From assembly GCF_019219095.1 (NCBI RefSeq), contig NZ_JAHUWH010000005.1:186001-250000 (forward strand): 64,000 nt of DNA, read 5' to 3'. Both the position numbers and the translations under genes were made by a program. The notes below the pieces were generated by a model. That model searched no databases, was not told where the DNA came from, and saw only the letters and a program-made list of their open reading frames with translations. This stretch comes from Acidovorax sp. sic0104 (GTDB taxonomy: Bacteria > Pseudomonadota > Gammaproteobacteria > Burkholderiales > Burkholderiaceae_C). Positions 50,423-58,682 of this stretch are shown one piece after another; the first letter of the stretch is position 1, and the number at the start of each line of letters is the position of its first letter.

Positions 50423-53370
50423 GAGGGCATCTCCTGCTCGGCCGGGGCTGCCGGGGGCACCGCCGGCGGGGCGCCAGGCGCTGCGCGGGGGGCCGCCTTG
50501 GGCGGCAGCGGCGCAAAGTAGCCCACCACCAGCATCAACACGCCCACCGCGATGAAGGCGATGATGCGTTCGGCGCCGCCCGCGTTGGACAAGTCGATCA
50601 GCAGCAACTTGAGCACCACCACGCCCAGCAGGCCTGCACCCACCAGCCACAGCGGCCTTTGCACCTTGCGGTGCGCCAGCACCATCATGCTGAGGGCCAG
50701 CACAGTCCACAGGATGGCGTAGCCGGTCTGCACGACAAAGCTGTCGAACAGCGCGGAGGCATCCCAGCGCACGCCGAAGAAGTGGTGCGCCACGCGCAGC
50801 CACACGGTGTTGATCGCCACGAACGCCAGCAAGGCCAGCGCCGCCAGCGCATTGCGGCCCGTCACCCAGCCCGCGCGGGCTGGCTGCGGTAGCGCCGCCA
50901 GCAGCACACGCCGCCAGAACACCAGGCCGCCCAGCGCCAGCGCCAGCGTGAGGTCGGTCGGGTTGAGCAGCGGGATGTAGGGCAGCGGTGCGGTGTGCCC
51001 CGACGAATGCACGGCCGCGAGCAAGGCGCCCCAGAACACCAGTACCGCCAGGGGCAGGGCCGCCAGCCAGTAGTAGGCCTCGGCATGCGGATTCAACGGC
51101 CAGGGCAGCGCCGCGCGCGCAGCGGGCCGGTTGCCACGGCCGGCCCACAGCGCCAGCAGCATCAGCACCGCAATCGCGCTGACCAGCAGCACCACGCCGG
51201 CCCACGAGGTACGCCACAGCTCGGCCTTGCCGATGCCAGACCACAGGCAGTCGGCCAGCAGGAAGGTCACCAGCCACGCCGTGGCGGCGTGGAACCAGCC
51301 GAAGGGCAACATGCGCGCTGCGGGTTTGCCGTCCCCACCGGCCGCCGCCTGCAGGCGATCGGTCTGCCGCAGCATCCACACATGCAGCCCCAGCGCCACG
51401 GGCCACACGGCCCAGGCGGGCGTGGCCAGCACGCGGTAGCCGTCGCCCACCTGTGCGACAAATCCCAGCGCCAGCACGGCGATGGTGCCGCGCGCCGGCC
51501 AGGTGGCCACGGCCCAGCGCGTGCGAAGTCCCAGCACCATCGACAGCGCGGCGCTGAGCACAACGGCTACCATGGCCAGCAGTTCGGTCACGCGTTCCGA
51601 GAACACCGGCACGGGCCACTGTCCCGCCTCCAGGCCGGGCACGCGCCGTGTGATCTCGAGCAGCCAGGCCAGGCACCAGAAGGCAAAGCCGTAGAGGTAG
51701 GCGGGGCTGGACAGCCGCGCTTCCACACCCGCATAGCCCCGCGCCCAGGCCGAGCCGCTGTGCGGCAGCGGCTTGCGCAGCCACCAGGCCAGCAGCAGCG
51801 CTGGCAGCGCGATCAGCAAGGCACCCAGAAAGGCTGGGTTGACCAGCGGCAGGCGCGCGACGCTGGAGACGCCGTCCATGAAGGCCAGCATCGCAACACC
51901 CTGCAGCACGATGCCGAAGGCACGCGGCATCCAGCGGGCCTGGCGCATGCCGACCCAGAAGGCGCCAGCGCCCTCGAGCGCCCACACCGCCGACGTCCAT
52001 TGCGCGTCCAGCGCCAGCGGCACGGCCAGCGTGGCAAAGCCCACACCAATGGCGATGAAGCATTCGATGAGCAGGCGGTAGTTCGCGAGCGCACGGCGCA
52101 CCAGCACCATGGCGGCCAGCAAATACAGCGCCGCAAAGGCCAGCGCCGAGAAGGCGGCGCCCAGCTCGAAGGGCTGCACCAAGCCCGCCTGCAGGCCAAA
52201 GCCCACCAGTGGCGTGCCGAAGACCAGCATGCTGTCCACCGCGTTGCCCAGCCTGGCGGGCGTGTTGCGTGCGTAGAGGATGGCAGTGAAGAGATAGATC
52301 AGCACGAACACCGCAAGAAAGGGCTGGGTGCTGGCGTATTGGTCGGGCACATACCTGAGCACCCCCCAGGCCGACGCCACGCCGAAGGTCGCGACAAAAC
52401 CCACCACATTCAGCACGCGCCAGGAGCGCTGGTAGGCGATGAACAGAATCGCCAGGTTGAGCAGGGTGTAGTAACTGAACAGGCCGACGTGGCTGCCCTG
52501 CCCCGTGGACAGCAGGATGGGCGCCGCAAAGCCACCGGCGAACGCCGCCACCGCAAGCGAGCGCGAGTCCTGCAGCAGCGCCAGCACGCAGCTCGTCGCG
52601 CAGACCACGATCATCAGGCCGAAGGCCGGCATCGGCTGCAGCAGCCCGTAGAGCCGGAAGGCCGCAAACACGGTGAGGTACATGACCGCCACGCCGCCGC
52701 CCTGCAGGGCAAGCGCAAAGGCGGGCTTGTCGGTGCGCTTGCGGAAACCCACCACCAGCAGCGCAATGGCCACGCCCGCAATCGCTGCCAGGCGGAACTC
52801 GACCGGGAAGAGTCCGGCAGACGCCGCATACCGCGCGAGGAAGGACAGGCCGATGAACAGGATCACCAGACCCACGCGCACGATGGTGTTGCCGCCGAGC
52901 AGCCAGTTCCTGGCGGCGAGCAAGGCGAGTTCGACCGGGCTGGGTGCGCTGGGCTCGCTGGTTGGCGCCGGGCTGCGGGGCGCGGGGGACGGGGCGCGGA
53001 CAGTCGGCAAGCCTTGGGGCGTGAGTTCGCTAGCCCAGTCCGCATCGTCGGCATCCAGCGGCGCCACGCTCTGAGCGGGGGCCGCAGAGGCCTGCGCCGG
53101 CACCCGCGCAAGCACGGGCTCCGGCCCAGTGGGCTGCGCCGCCAGGGGGGCGGGCGGTGTCTCGTCTTGCACGCGGGCTGGCGGCGCGGGCTTGGCACCG
53201 GCCTTCGCGGCATGCGCCTGTATTTCGCTGCGGATGGCAGAGCGCACCGCAAAACGCAGCGACAGGCCCGCGAAGAAACCCAGGACGCCGCCCAGGAAGG
53301 GACCAAAGTCTCCGTAGCCGCCAAACCAGGAGCCCAGCACCGCGCCCCAAAAGATGCCCCAGATGATCAT
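50419..53370 (-). CDS. DUF2339 polytopic membrane protein
   Basis: This 983-residue membrane protein has more than twenty hydrophobic segments and is typical of DUF2339. The N-terminal helix (MIIWGIFWGAVLGSWFGGYG) is followed by a cytoplasmic Pro/Ala-rich linker (about residues 55-140) and a marker segment GNTIVRVGLVILFIGLSFLARYAA. I chose the ATG at 53370 because the family start MIIWG falls there; upstream reading is unrelated. It is coupled to DUF3999. The role is unknown, and nothing nearby identifies a substrate. Confidence 0.9.
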   Translation of the reverse strand: MIIWGIFWGAVLGSWFGGYGDFGPFLGGVLGFFAGLSLRFAVRSAIRSEIQAHAAKAGAKPAPPARVQDETPPAPLAAQPTGPEPVLARVPAQASAAPAQSVAPLDADDADWASELTPQGLPTVRAPSPAPRSPAPTSEPSAPSPVELALLAARNWLLGGNTIVRVGLVILFIGLSFLARYAASAGLFPVEFRLAAIAGVAIALLVVGFRKRTDKPAFALALQGGGVAVMYLTVFAAFRLYGLLQPMPAFGLMIVVCATSCVLALLQDSRSLAVAAFAGGFAAPILLSTGQGSHVGLFSYYTLLNLAILFIAYQRSWRVLNVVGFVATFGVASAWGVLRYVPDQYASTQPFLAVFVLIYLFTAILYARNTPARLGNAVDSMLVFGTPLVGFGLQAGLVQPFELGAAFSALAFAALYLLAAMVLVRRALANYRLLIECFIAIGVGFATLAVPLALDAQWTSAVWALEGAGAFWVGMRQARWMPRAFGIVLQGVAMLAFMDGVSSVARLPLVNPAFLGALLIALPALLLAWWLRKPLPHSGSAWARGYAGVEARLSSPAYLYGFAFWCLAWLLEITRRVPGLEAGQWPVPVFSERVTELLAMVAVVLSAALSMVLGLRTRWAVATWPARGTIAVLALGFVAQVGDGYRVLATPAWAVWPVALGLHVWMLRQTDRLQAAAGGDGKPAARMLPFGWFHAATAWLVTFLLADCLWSGIGKAELWRTSWAGVVLLVSAIAVLMLLALWAGRGNRPAARAALPWPLNPHAEAYYWLAALPLAVLVFWGALLAAVHSSGHTAPLPYIPLLNPTDLTLALALGGLVFWRRVLLAALPQPARAGWVTGRNALAALALLAFVAINTVWLRVAHHFFGVRWDASALFDSFVVQTGYAILWTVLALSMMVLAHRKVQRPLWLVGAGLLGVVVLKLLLIDLSNAGGAERIIAFIAVGVLMLVVGYFAPLPPKAAPRAAPGAPPAVPPAAPAEQEMPS

Positions 53371-53584
53371 GCTGCCCGCTCCCTCATTGGGGCTCCCGCC
53401 GGCAGGCGGCATGCCTGCTCGAAAGAAGCCGTCATATTTGTGGACCCACACCGCCCGCCCCACCCGGCGACTGGGCAGCCCGTCAAGGCTCCGCAGGCTT
53501 ATACAGCACACCATGCGATTGGGCCATGCGCTAACGCCTTGTTACGTCGCAGGGCAGCTTCGGCGGCACAGATTGCAAGCCCCA

Positions 53585-53640
53585 GCGGCCTCTAACGCTT
53601 ATGCAGCGGGCGTCGATAGCTATCAAACCAGTAGCTATCT
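53585..53640. repeat. R1 dispersed palindromic repeat, copy H
   Basis: The plus strand reads GCGGCCTCTAACGCTTATGC, then GGGCGTCGATAGCTATCAAA. This is a partly decayed R1 copy with the GGCCTCTA and GATAGCTATC boxes clear. It ends at the last base before the Lrp gene stop (53641). The rest of the gap 53371-53640 shows no gene. Confidence 0.65.
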
Positions 53641-54123
53641 CTACTTGGCACGCACCAGGTGCGCCAACGGCAACGCGCTGCTGGCCTTGACCTCACCCAG
53701 CGAGAAGCTGGTGTGCATGTCCTTCACGTTGGGCAGGTTGAGCAGCACGTCGCGCGCGAACTGCGAAAAGCTGTCCAGGTCGCGCGCGACGACCTGCAGC
53801 TCGAAGGTGCCCGTGCCGCTGATGTAGTGGCAGGACACGACCTCCGGTATCTGGCGGATGGCTTCCTCCATCTTGCGCGTGAGGTTGCCCGTGCTGCGGT
53901 CGGCGTCCAGCCGCACGAAGGCCAGCACGCCCAGGCCGATCTTGTGCCGGTCGATCTCGGCACGGTAGCCCTTGATGAAACCTTCTTCCTCCAGCGCCCG
54001 CACGCGCCGCCAGCACGGCGCGGCCGACAGGCCCACGCGCTGGGCCAGCTCGGCGTTCGTCAGGCGGGCGTCAGCCTGCAACTCGTTCAGGATGGCGATG
54101 TCGAATTTGTCGAGAGTGTTCAC
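53641..54123 (-). CDS. Lrp/AsnC family transcriptional regulator
   Basis: This 160-residue regulator has an N-terminal HTH (about residues 5-50, MNTLDKFDIAILNELQADARLTNAELAQRVGLS then CWRRVRALEEEG) and a C-terminal RAM ligand domain (VLAFVRLDADR, VSCHYISGTGTFELQVVARD). It starts with GTG at 54123. It is divergent from the indolepyruvate oxidoreductase gene and probably controls it, sensing an amino acid such as an aromatic or branched one. A candidate operator lies between them (54138-54154). Confidence 0.92.
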   Translation of the reverse strand: MNTLDKFDIAILNELQADARLTNAELAQRVGLSAAPCWRRVRALEEEGFIKGYRAEIDRHKIGLGVLAFVRLDADRSTGNLTRKMEEAIRQIPEVVSCHYISGTGTFELQVVARDLDSFSQFARDVLLNLPNVKDMHTSFSLGEVKASSALPLAHLVRAK

Positions 54124-54137
54124 AAATGGCCTTTGGC

Positions 54138-54154
54138 GAGAAAGATCCTTTCTC
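54138..54154. promoter_or_regulatory. Candidate Lrp-type operator
   Basis: GAGAAAG and CTTTCTC are a perfect seven-base inverted repeat with three bases between. The size and spacing suit Lrp/AsnC dimers, and the site is 15 bases upstream of the regulator start in the gap shared with the oxidoreductase gene. Confidence 0.55.
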
Positions 54155-54314
54155 AGAATAGCCTAAACGCGGCACAAAACGCAAAGACATATCAGCGGCA
54201 GAGACATACACTTCCCTGCAGACTGGAGTCGCTGCCCTAAACGGGCGGACAGGCTCCGCCCCCACCGGGCCCACAAGGCGCGGCCCCACAAAAAGCCATT
54301 GGAGACATAGCCAT

Positions 54315-57300
54315 ATGAACGCCCCACTGCCCGAGCACATCCGCAAGGCCCTAGAGACCGTCACGCTCGACGACAAATATTCCTTAGGCAGTGGGAGGGC
54401 GTTCATGAGCGGAGTGCAGGCCCTGGTGCGCCTGCCCATGCTGCAGCGCCAGCGCGACGCCGCCGCCGGGCTGAACACCGCCGGCTTCATCAGCGGCTAC
54501 CGGGGCTCGCCACTGGGCACCTACGACCAGGCGCTCTGGGCCGCCAAGAAGCATCTGGCGGCCAACAACATCGTCTTTCAGCCGGGCGTGAACGAGGAGC
54601 TGGGCGCGACGGCGGTCTGGGGCACGCAGCAGCTCGACCTGTACCCGCAAAGCAAGAAGTTCGACGGTGTCTTCGGCATCTGGTACGGCAAGGGCCCCGG
54701 TGTGGACCGCTGCTCGGACGTGTTCAAGCACGCCAACATGGCCGGCACGGCCAAACACGGCGGCGTGATCGCCATCGCGGGCGACGACCATATCAGCAAG
54801 AGCAGCACGGCTGCGCACCAGAGCGACCACATCTTCAAGGCCTGCGGCACGCCGGTGTTCTTTCCGAGCAGCGTGCAAGAGATTTTGGACATGGGCCTGC
54901 ACGCGTTCGCCATGAGCCGTTTTTCGGGCGTGTGGTCGGGCATGAAGACCATCCAGGAGGTGGTCGAATCCTCCAGCAGCATCAACATTGACCCCGACCG
55001 CGTGAAGATCGTGATGCCCGAGGACTTCGCGATGCCGCCCGGCGGCCTGCACATCCGCTGGCCCGATGCGCCGCTGGAGCAGGAAGCGCGCCTCATGGAC
55101 TACAAGTGGTACGCGGCCCTGGCGTACATCCGCGCCAACAAGCTCAACTACAACGTCATTGAAGGCCAAAACGACCGCTTCGGCATCATCGCCAGCGGCA
55201 AGGCCTACAACGATACGCGCCAGGCCCTGGTGGACCTGGGCCTGGACGACGACACCTGCCGCCAGCTCGGTATCCGCGTGCACAAGGTCAACGTGGTGTG
55301 GCCGCTTGAAGCGACCATCACGCGCGACTTTGCGCAGGGCCTGCAGGAGATCCTGGTGGTGGAGGAAAAGCGCCAGGTCATCGAGTACCAGTTGAAAGAA
55401 GAGCTCTACAACTGGCGCGCCGACGTGCGCCCCCACGTGCTGGGCAAGTTCGACGAGCCCGAGGGCGATGCGACGGGCGGCGAATGGTCCATGCCCAACC
55501 CCAGCCAGAACTGGCTGCTGCGCGCCAAGGCCGACCTGACCCCCGCCATCATCGCCAAGGCGATCGCCAAGCGCCTGAAGAAGCTGGGCGTCTCCGGCGA
55601 CATCATCGCCCGCATGGATGCCCGCATCGCCGTCATCGAGGCCAGCGAGCGCGGCATGGCCGAGCTGAAGGTGGACACGGGCGAGCGCGCCCCCTGGTTC
55701 TGCAGCGGCTGCCCGCACAACACCAGCACCCGCGTGCCCGAGGGCTCGCGCGCCGTGGCCGGCATCGGCTGCCACTACATGGCCAACTGGATGCCCGACC
55801 GCAACACGTCCACCTTCACGCAGATGGGTGGCGAGGGCGTGACCTGGGTGGGCCAGGCGCCGTTCACCACCGACCAGCATGTGTTCGCCAACCTGGGCGA
55901 CGGTACCTACTTCCACAGCGGGCTGCTGGCCATCCGCCAGTCGATTGCCGCAGGCACCAACATCACCTACAAGGTGCTCTACAACGACGCCGTGGCCATG
56001 ACCGGCGGCCAGCAGGTGGGCGAGCGGCCCGAAGGCCACTCGGTGCTGCAGATCATGAACAGCCTGAAGTCCGAGGGCGTGGCCAAGCTCATCATCGTGA
56101 CCGACGAGCCCCACAAGTACGATGGCGTGGCACTGGCCGAGGGCGTGACGGTGCACCACCGCGACGAGCTCGACACCCTGCAGCGCCAGTTCCGCGAGAT
56201 CAAGGGCTGCACGGTCATCATCTACGACCAGACCTGCGCGACGGAGAAGCGCCGCCGCAGGAAGCGCGGCACCCTGGCCACGCCCGACAAGACCGTGGTC
56301 ATCAACGACCTGGTGTGCGAGGGCTGCGGCGACTGCTCGACCAAGTCCAACTGCCTCTCCGTAGAGCCGGTGGAGACGGAATTCGGCCGCAAGCGCCGCA
56401 TCAACCAGAGCACCTGCAACAAGGACTACTCGTGCGTGAACGGCTTCTGCCCGAGCTTCGTCACGGTGGAAGGCGGCAAGCTCAAGAAGCCCAAGAAGGA
56501 CAAGAAGGGCGATCTGTCGGCGCTGCCCGCCATCCCTGAGCCGGTGCTGCCGGTGGCAGAGGCCGCCTGGGGCATCGTGGTCGGCGGCGTGGGCGGCACG
56601 GGGGTGATCACCATCGGCTCGCTGCTGGGCATGGCGGCGCACCTGGACGGCAAGGGCGTCATCACCCAGGACGCCGGTGGCCTGGCCCAGAAGGGCGGCG
56701 CCACCTGGAGCCACATCCAGATCGCCAACCGGCCCGAGGCCATCTACACCACCAAGGTCGACACCGCCAAGGCGGACCTGGTGATCGGCTGCGATTCCAT
56801 CGTGGCGGCGCACAAGTACACGCTGGCGGTGATGCAGCCCGGCCGCACCTTCGTGGCGCTGAACACGCACGGCACGCCCACGGCGGCGTTCGTGACCAAC
56901 CCGAACTGGCAATTCCCGGGCGCCAACTGCGACAGCGCCATCGCGGCGGCCGTGGGGGCCGGCGGCGTGGGCAGCTTCGATGCCGAGCAGGTGGCCACGC
57001 AGCTCTTGGGCGACAGCATCTACACCAACCCGCTGATGCTGGGCTACGCCTGGCAAAAGGGCCGCGTGCCGCTGACCTACGCGTCGCTGATGCGTGCGAT
57101 GGAGTTGAACGGCGTGCAGGTGGACAACAACAAGGCCGCCTTCGAATGGGGCCGCCGCTGCGCGCACGACCTGGCGTCGGTGCAGGCACTCTTCCAGGCC
57201 GCGCAGGTGATCCAGTTCGTCAAGAAGCCGTCGCTGGCCGAAATGGTCGCCAAGCGCGTGGACTTCCTCACCGGCTACCAGAACGCGGCCTACGCGGCCG

Positions 57301-57890
57301 ACTACCACGCGTTTGTTGAAAAGGTCAAAGCCGCGGAATCGCGCCTGGACACCGGCACGCGCCTGAGCGAGGCCGTGGCCCGCTACCTGTTCAAGCTCAT
57401 GGCGTACAAGGACGAGTACGAGGTCGCGCGCCTGCACACCGACAAGGCCTTCACGGACAAGATCGCTGGCATGTTCGAAGGCGACTACAAGCTGGTGCAC
57501 CACCTGGCGCCGCCGCTCACGGCCAAGAAGAACGACAAGGGCGAGCTGGTCAAGCAGCCGTTCGGCCCCTGGATGCGCAGCGCGTTCGGCGTGCTGGCCA
57601 AGATGAAGGGCCTGCGCGGCACGGCATTCGACATGTTCGGCAAGACCGAGGAGCGCCGCATGGAGCGCGCCCTGATCGTGGAATACCGCGCCTGCATCGA
57701 CGAGCTGCTGGCAGGCCTGACCGCCGACAATCTGGCCCTGGCCGTGGAGATCGCCCGCATCCCCGAAGAGATCCGCGGCTACGGCCACGTGAAGGAGCGC
57801 CACCTTAAAACGGCACGCCCCAAGTGGGACGGACTGATGGCCCAGTGGCGTGGCGCCCCCGCCGCAAGCACGCAGCGCCAGGCGGCTTGA
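54315..57890 (+). CDS. Indolepyruvate ferredoxin oxidoreductase family protein, single chain
   Basis: This 1191-residue enzyme oxidatively decarboxylates aryl or branched 2-keto acids to acyl-CoA using TPP and Fe-S centres. The N-terminal part (SGVQALVRLPMLQ, FISGYRGSPLGTYD) is the pyruvate-oxidoreductase pyrimidine-binding domain. The TPP-binding domain carries GIGCHYMANWM and LGDGTYFHSG. The Fe-S segment has CEGCGDC then the cysteines of NKDYSCVNGFCPSF. The gamma domain is GGVGGTGVITIGSLLGMAA near residue 755. The start has GGAGAC. It is divergent from an Lrp regulator, fitting amino-acid catabolism. Confidence 0.95.
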   Translation: MNAPLPEHIRKALETVTLDDKYSLGSGRAFMSGVQALVRLPMLQRQRDAAAGLNTAGFISGYRGSPLGTYDQALWAAKKHLAANNIVFQPGVNEELGATAVWGTQQLDLYPQSKKFDGVFGIWYGKGPGVDRCSDVFKHANMAGTAKHGGVIAIAGDDHISKSSTAAHQSDHIFKACGTPVFFPSSVQEILDMGLHAFAMSRFSGVWSGMKTIQEVVESSSSINIDPDRVKIVMPEDFAMPPGGLHIRWPDAPLEQEARLMDYKWYAALAYIRANKLNYNVIEGQNDRFGIIASGKAYNDTRQALVDLGLDDDTCRQLGIRVHKVNVVWPLEATITRDFAQGLQEILVVEEKRQVIEYQLKEELYNWRADVRPHVLGKFDEPEGDATGGEWSMPNPSQNWLLRAKADLTPAIIAKAIAKRLKKLGVSGDIIARMDARIAVIEASERGMAELKVDTGERAPWFCSGCPHNTSTRVPEGSRAVAGIGCHYMANWMPDRNTSTFTQMGGEGVTWVGQAPFTTDQHVFANLGDGTYFHSGLLAIRQSIAAGTNITYKVLYNDAVAMTGGQQVGERPEGHSVLQIMNSLKSEGVAKLIIVTDEPHKYDGVALAEGVTVHHRDELDTLQRQFREIKGCTVIIYDQTCATEKRRRRKRGTLATPDKTVVINDLVCEGCGDCSTKSNCLSVEPVETEFGRKRRINQSTCNKDYSCVNGFCPSFVTVEGGKLKKPKKDKKGDLSALPAIPEPVLPVAEAAWGIVVGGVGGTGVITIGSLLGMAAHLDGKGVITQDAGGLAQKGGATWSHIQIANRPEAIYTTKVDTAKADLVIGCDSIVAAHKYTLAVMQPGRTFVALNTHGTPTAAFVTNPNWQFPGANCDSAIAAAVGAGGVGSFDAEQVATQLLGDSIYTNPLMLGYAWQKGRVPLTYASLMRAMELNGVQVDNNKAAFEWGRRCAHDLASVQALFQAAQVIQFVKKPSLAEMVAKRVDFLTGYQNAAYAADYHAFVEKVKAAESRLDTGTRLSEAVARYLFKLMAYKDEYEVARLHTDKAFTDKIAGMFEGDYKLVHHLAPPLTAKKNDKGELVKQPFGPWMRSAFGVLAKMKGLRGTAFDMFGKTEERRMERALIVEYRACIDELLAGLTADNLALAVEIARIPEEIRGYGHVKERHLKTARPKWDGLMAQWRGAPAASTQRQAA

Positions 57891-57921
57891 AGTCGGCCCC
57901 GCCGCCATCACCTGTCATGAA

Positions 57922-57946
57922 GGCCCGCGCAGTGCGCGGGCCTTTT
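57922..57946 (+). terminator. Intrinsic terminator after the oxidoreductase gene
   Basis: GGCCCGCGC and GCGCGGGCC form a perfect nine-base stem with a three-base AGT loop, followed by TTTT. It lies 31 bases after the stop. Confidence 0.9.
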
Positions 57947-57948
57947 GC

Positions 57949-58002
57949 TATGAATAAGAGAGCTGTCGGCGCTTTGCCATCAAGCGCCAGCGGCCTTTTT
58001 GA
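57949..58002. repeat. R1 dispersed palindromic repeat, copy I
   Basis: The plus strand reads AGAGAGCTGTC, GGCGCTT, a seven-base loop, AAGCGCC, AGCGGCC and TTTTT. A perfect seven-base stem supports it. It lies just after the intrinsic terminator and before the yajC promoter region. Confidence 0.78.
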
Positions 58003-58076
58003 TGCGCAGTTTTGCAGCCCCGCCGCCGGCCGCACCCGCGGCAGCAAACACCCGCCGCCAGCTTGGGTCTTCGCCC

Positions 58077-58106
58077 TTGGGGCGCGGGCGGGGGGCCGCA
58101 TACAAT
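58077..58106 (+). promoter_or_regulatory. Probable sigma-70 promoter of yajC-secD-secF
   Basis: TTGGGG at 58077-58082 and TACAAT at 58101-58106 are separated by 18 bases. Transcription would start near 58113, directly before the leader hairpin at 58115. No better promoter lies nearer to yajC. Confidence 0.55.
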
Positions 58107-58114
58107 GTCCTGTT

Positions 58115-58157
58115 CCGCCTTGGCGGGCACCCTGGGTGCCGGCCGATGGCGGTTTTT
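58115..58157 (+). terminator. Terminator-like hairpin in the yajC leader
   Basis: CCGCC (58115-58119) pairs with GGCGG (58148-58152). Inside, GGCACCC (58126-58132) pairs with GGGTGCC (58134-58140). TTTTT follows at 58153-58157. This looks like an intrinsic terminator placed between the promoter and the yajC start 35 bases later, so it may act as an attenuator or release a short leader RNA. Confidence 0.6.
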
Positions 58158-58191
58158 GTGTATTTCGACCATCCGTTGTGGAGTTCCACCC

Positions 58192-58527
58192 GTGTTTATT
58201 TCTTCCGCTTTTGCCCAGACCGCACCCGCCGCAGCCGCTGGCGGCGGCGGCATGATGTCCTCGCTGACGAGCATGCTGCCCCTGGTGCTGATGTTCGTGG
58301 TCCTGTACTTCGTGATGATCCGGCCCCAGATGAAGCGCCAGAAGGAACACCGCGCCATGATCGACGCCATCGCCAAGGGCGATGAAGTGGCCACGGCCGG
58401 CGGCATCGTCGGCAAGGTCACGCGCCTGTCCGAAGGCTTCCTGCACATCGAGATCGCCAATGGCGTGGAAGTGCAACTGCAGCGCAGTGCCGTGGTGCAA
58501 GTCCTGCCCAAGGGTTCCGTCAAGTAA
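58192..58527 (+). CDS. yajC: Preprotein translocase accessory subunit YajC
   Basis: YajC is a small partner of SecDF in the Sec translocon. It is 111 residues, the usual size, with one membrane helix (about residues 22-44, SLTSMLPLVLMFVVLYFVMI) followed by RPQMKRQKEHR and KGDEVATAGGIVGKV, both diagnostic. The start is a GTG at 58192 (VFISSAFAQ), with TGGAG upstream; no ATG lies in a suitable place. An R2 element begins a few bases after the stop, before secD. Confidence 0.95.
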   Translation: MFISSAFAQTAPAAAAGGGGMMSSLTSMLPLVLMFVVLYFVMIRPQMKRQKEHRAMIDAIAKGDEVATAGGIVGKVTRLSEGFLHIEIANGVEVQLQRSAVVQVLPKGSVK

Positions 58528-58528
58528 A

Positions 58529-58629
58529 TGATCATCCCCCTGAGCGGCTGCGCCGCTTCTCCCTTCTTTCGCACGTAGCGCGGAAGGGAGACGATGCCGG
58601 TGGCCTGGCAGAGCCAGTTCCACGGCATC
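58529..58629 (+). repeat. R2 structured 3'-UTR element, copy c (between yajC and secD)
   Basis: It starts directly after the yajC stop with CCCCCTGAGC. Hairpin 1 is AGCGGC/GCCGCT with a TGC loop, and hairpin 2 is CTCCCTTC/GAAGGGAG with an inner CGC/GCG. Hairpin 3 has outer stem GATGCC/GGCATC and the shared inner core (GTGG, TGGC, AGA, GCCA, CCAC). All three stems differ in sequence from copies a and b yet pair fully. It lies inside what is normally a single yajC-secD transcript. Confidence 0.85.
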
Positions 58630-58682
58630 CCTGGCAGGGGGCTGGCGCCATGCGCCATGGACAACTGAAGTAGAGCGCGATC

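Noticed and set aside
54384-57911. A long open frame on the minus strand across the indolepyruvate oxidoreductase gene
   Set aside because: Antisense shadow caused by GC-biased third positions; the plus-strand gene is conserved over its full length.
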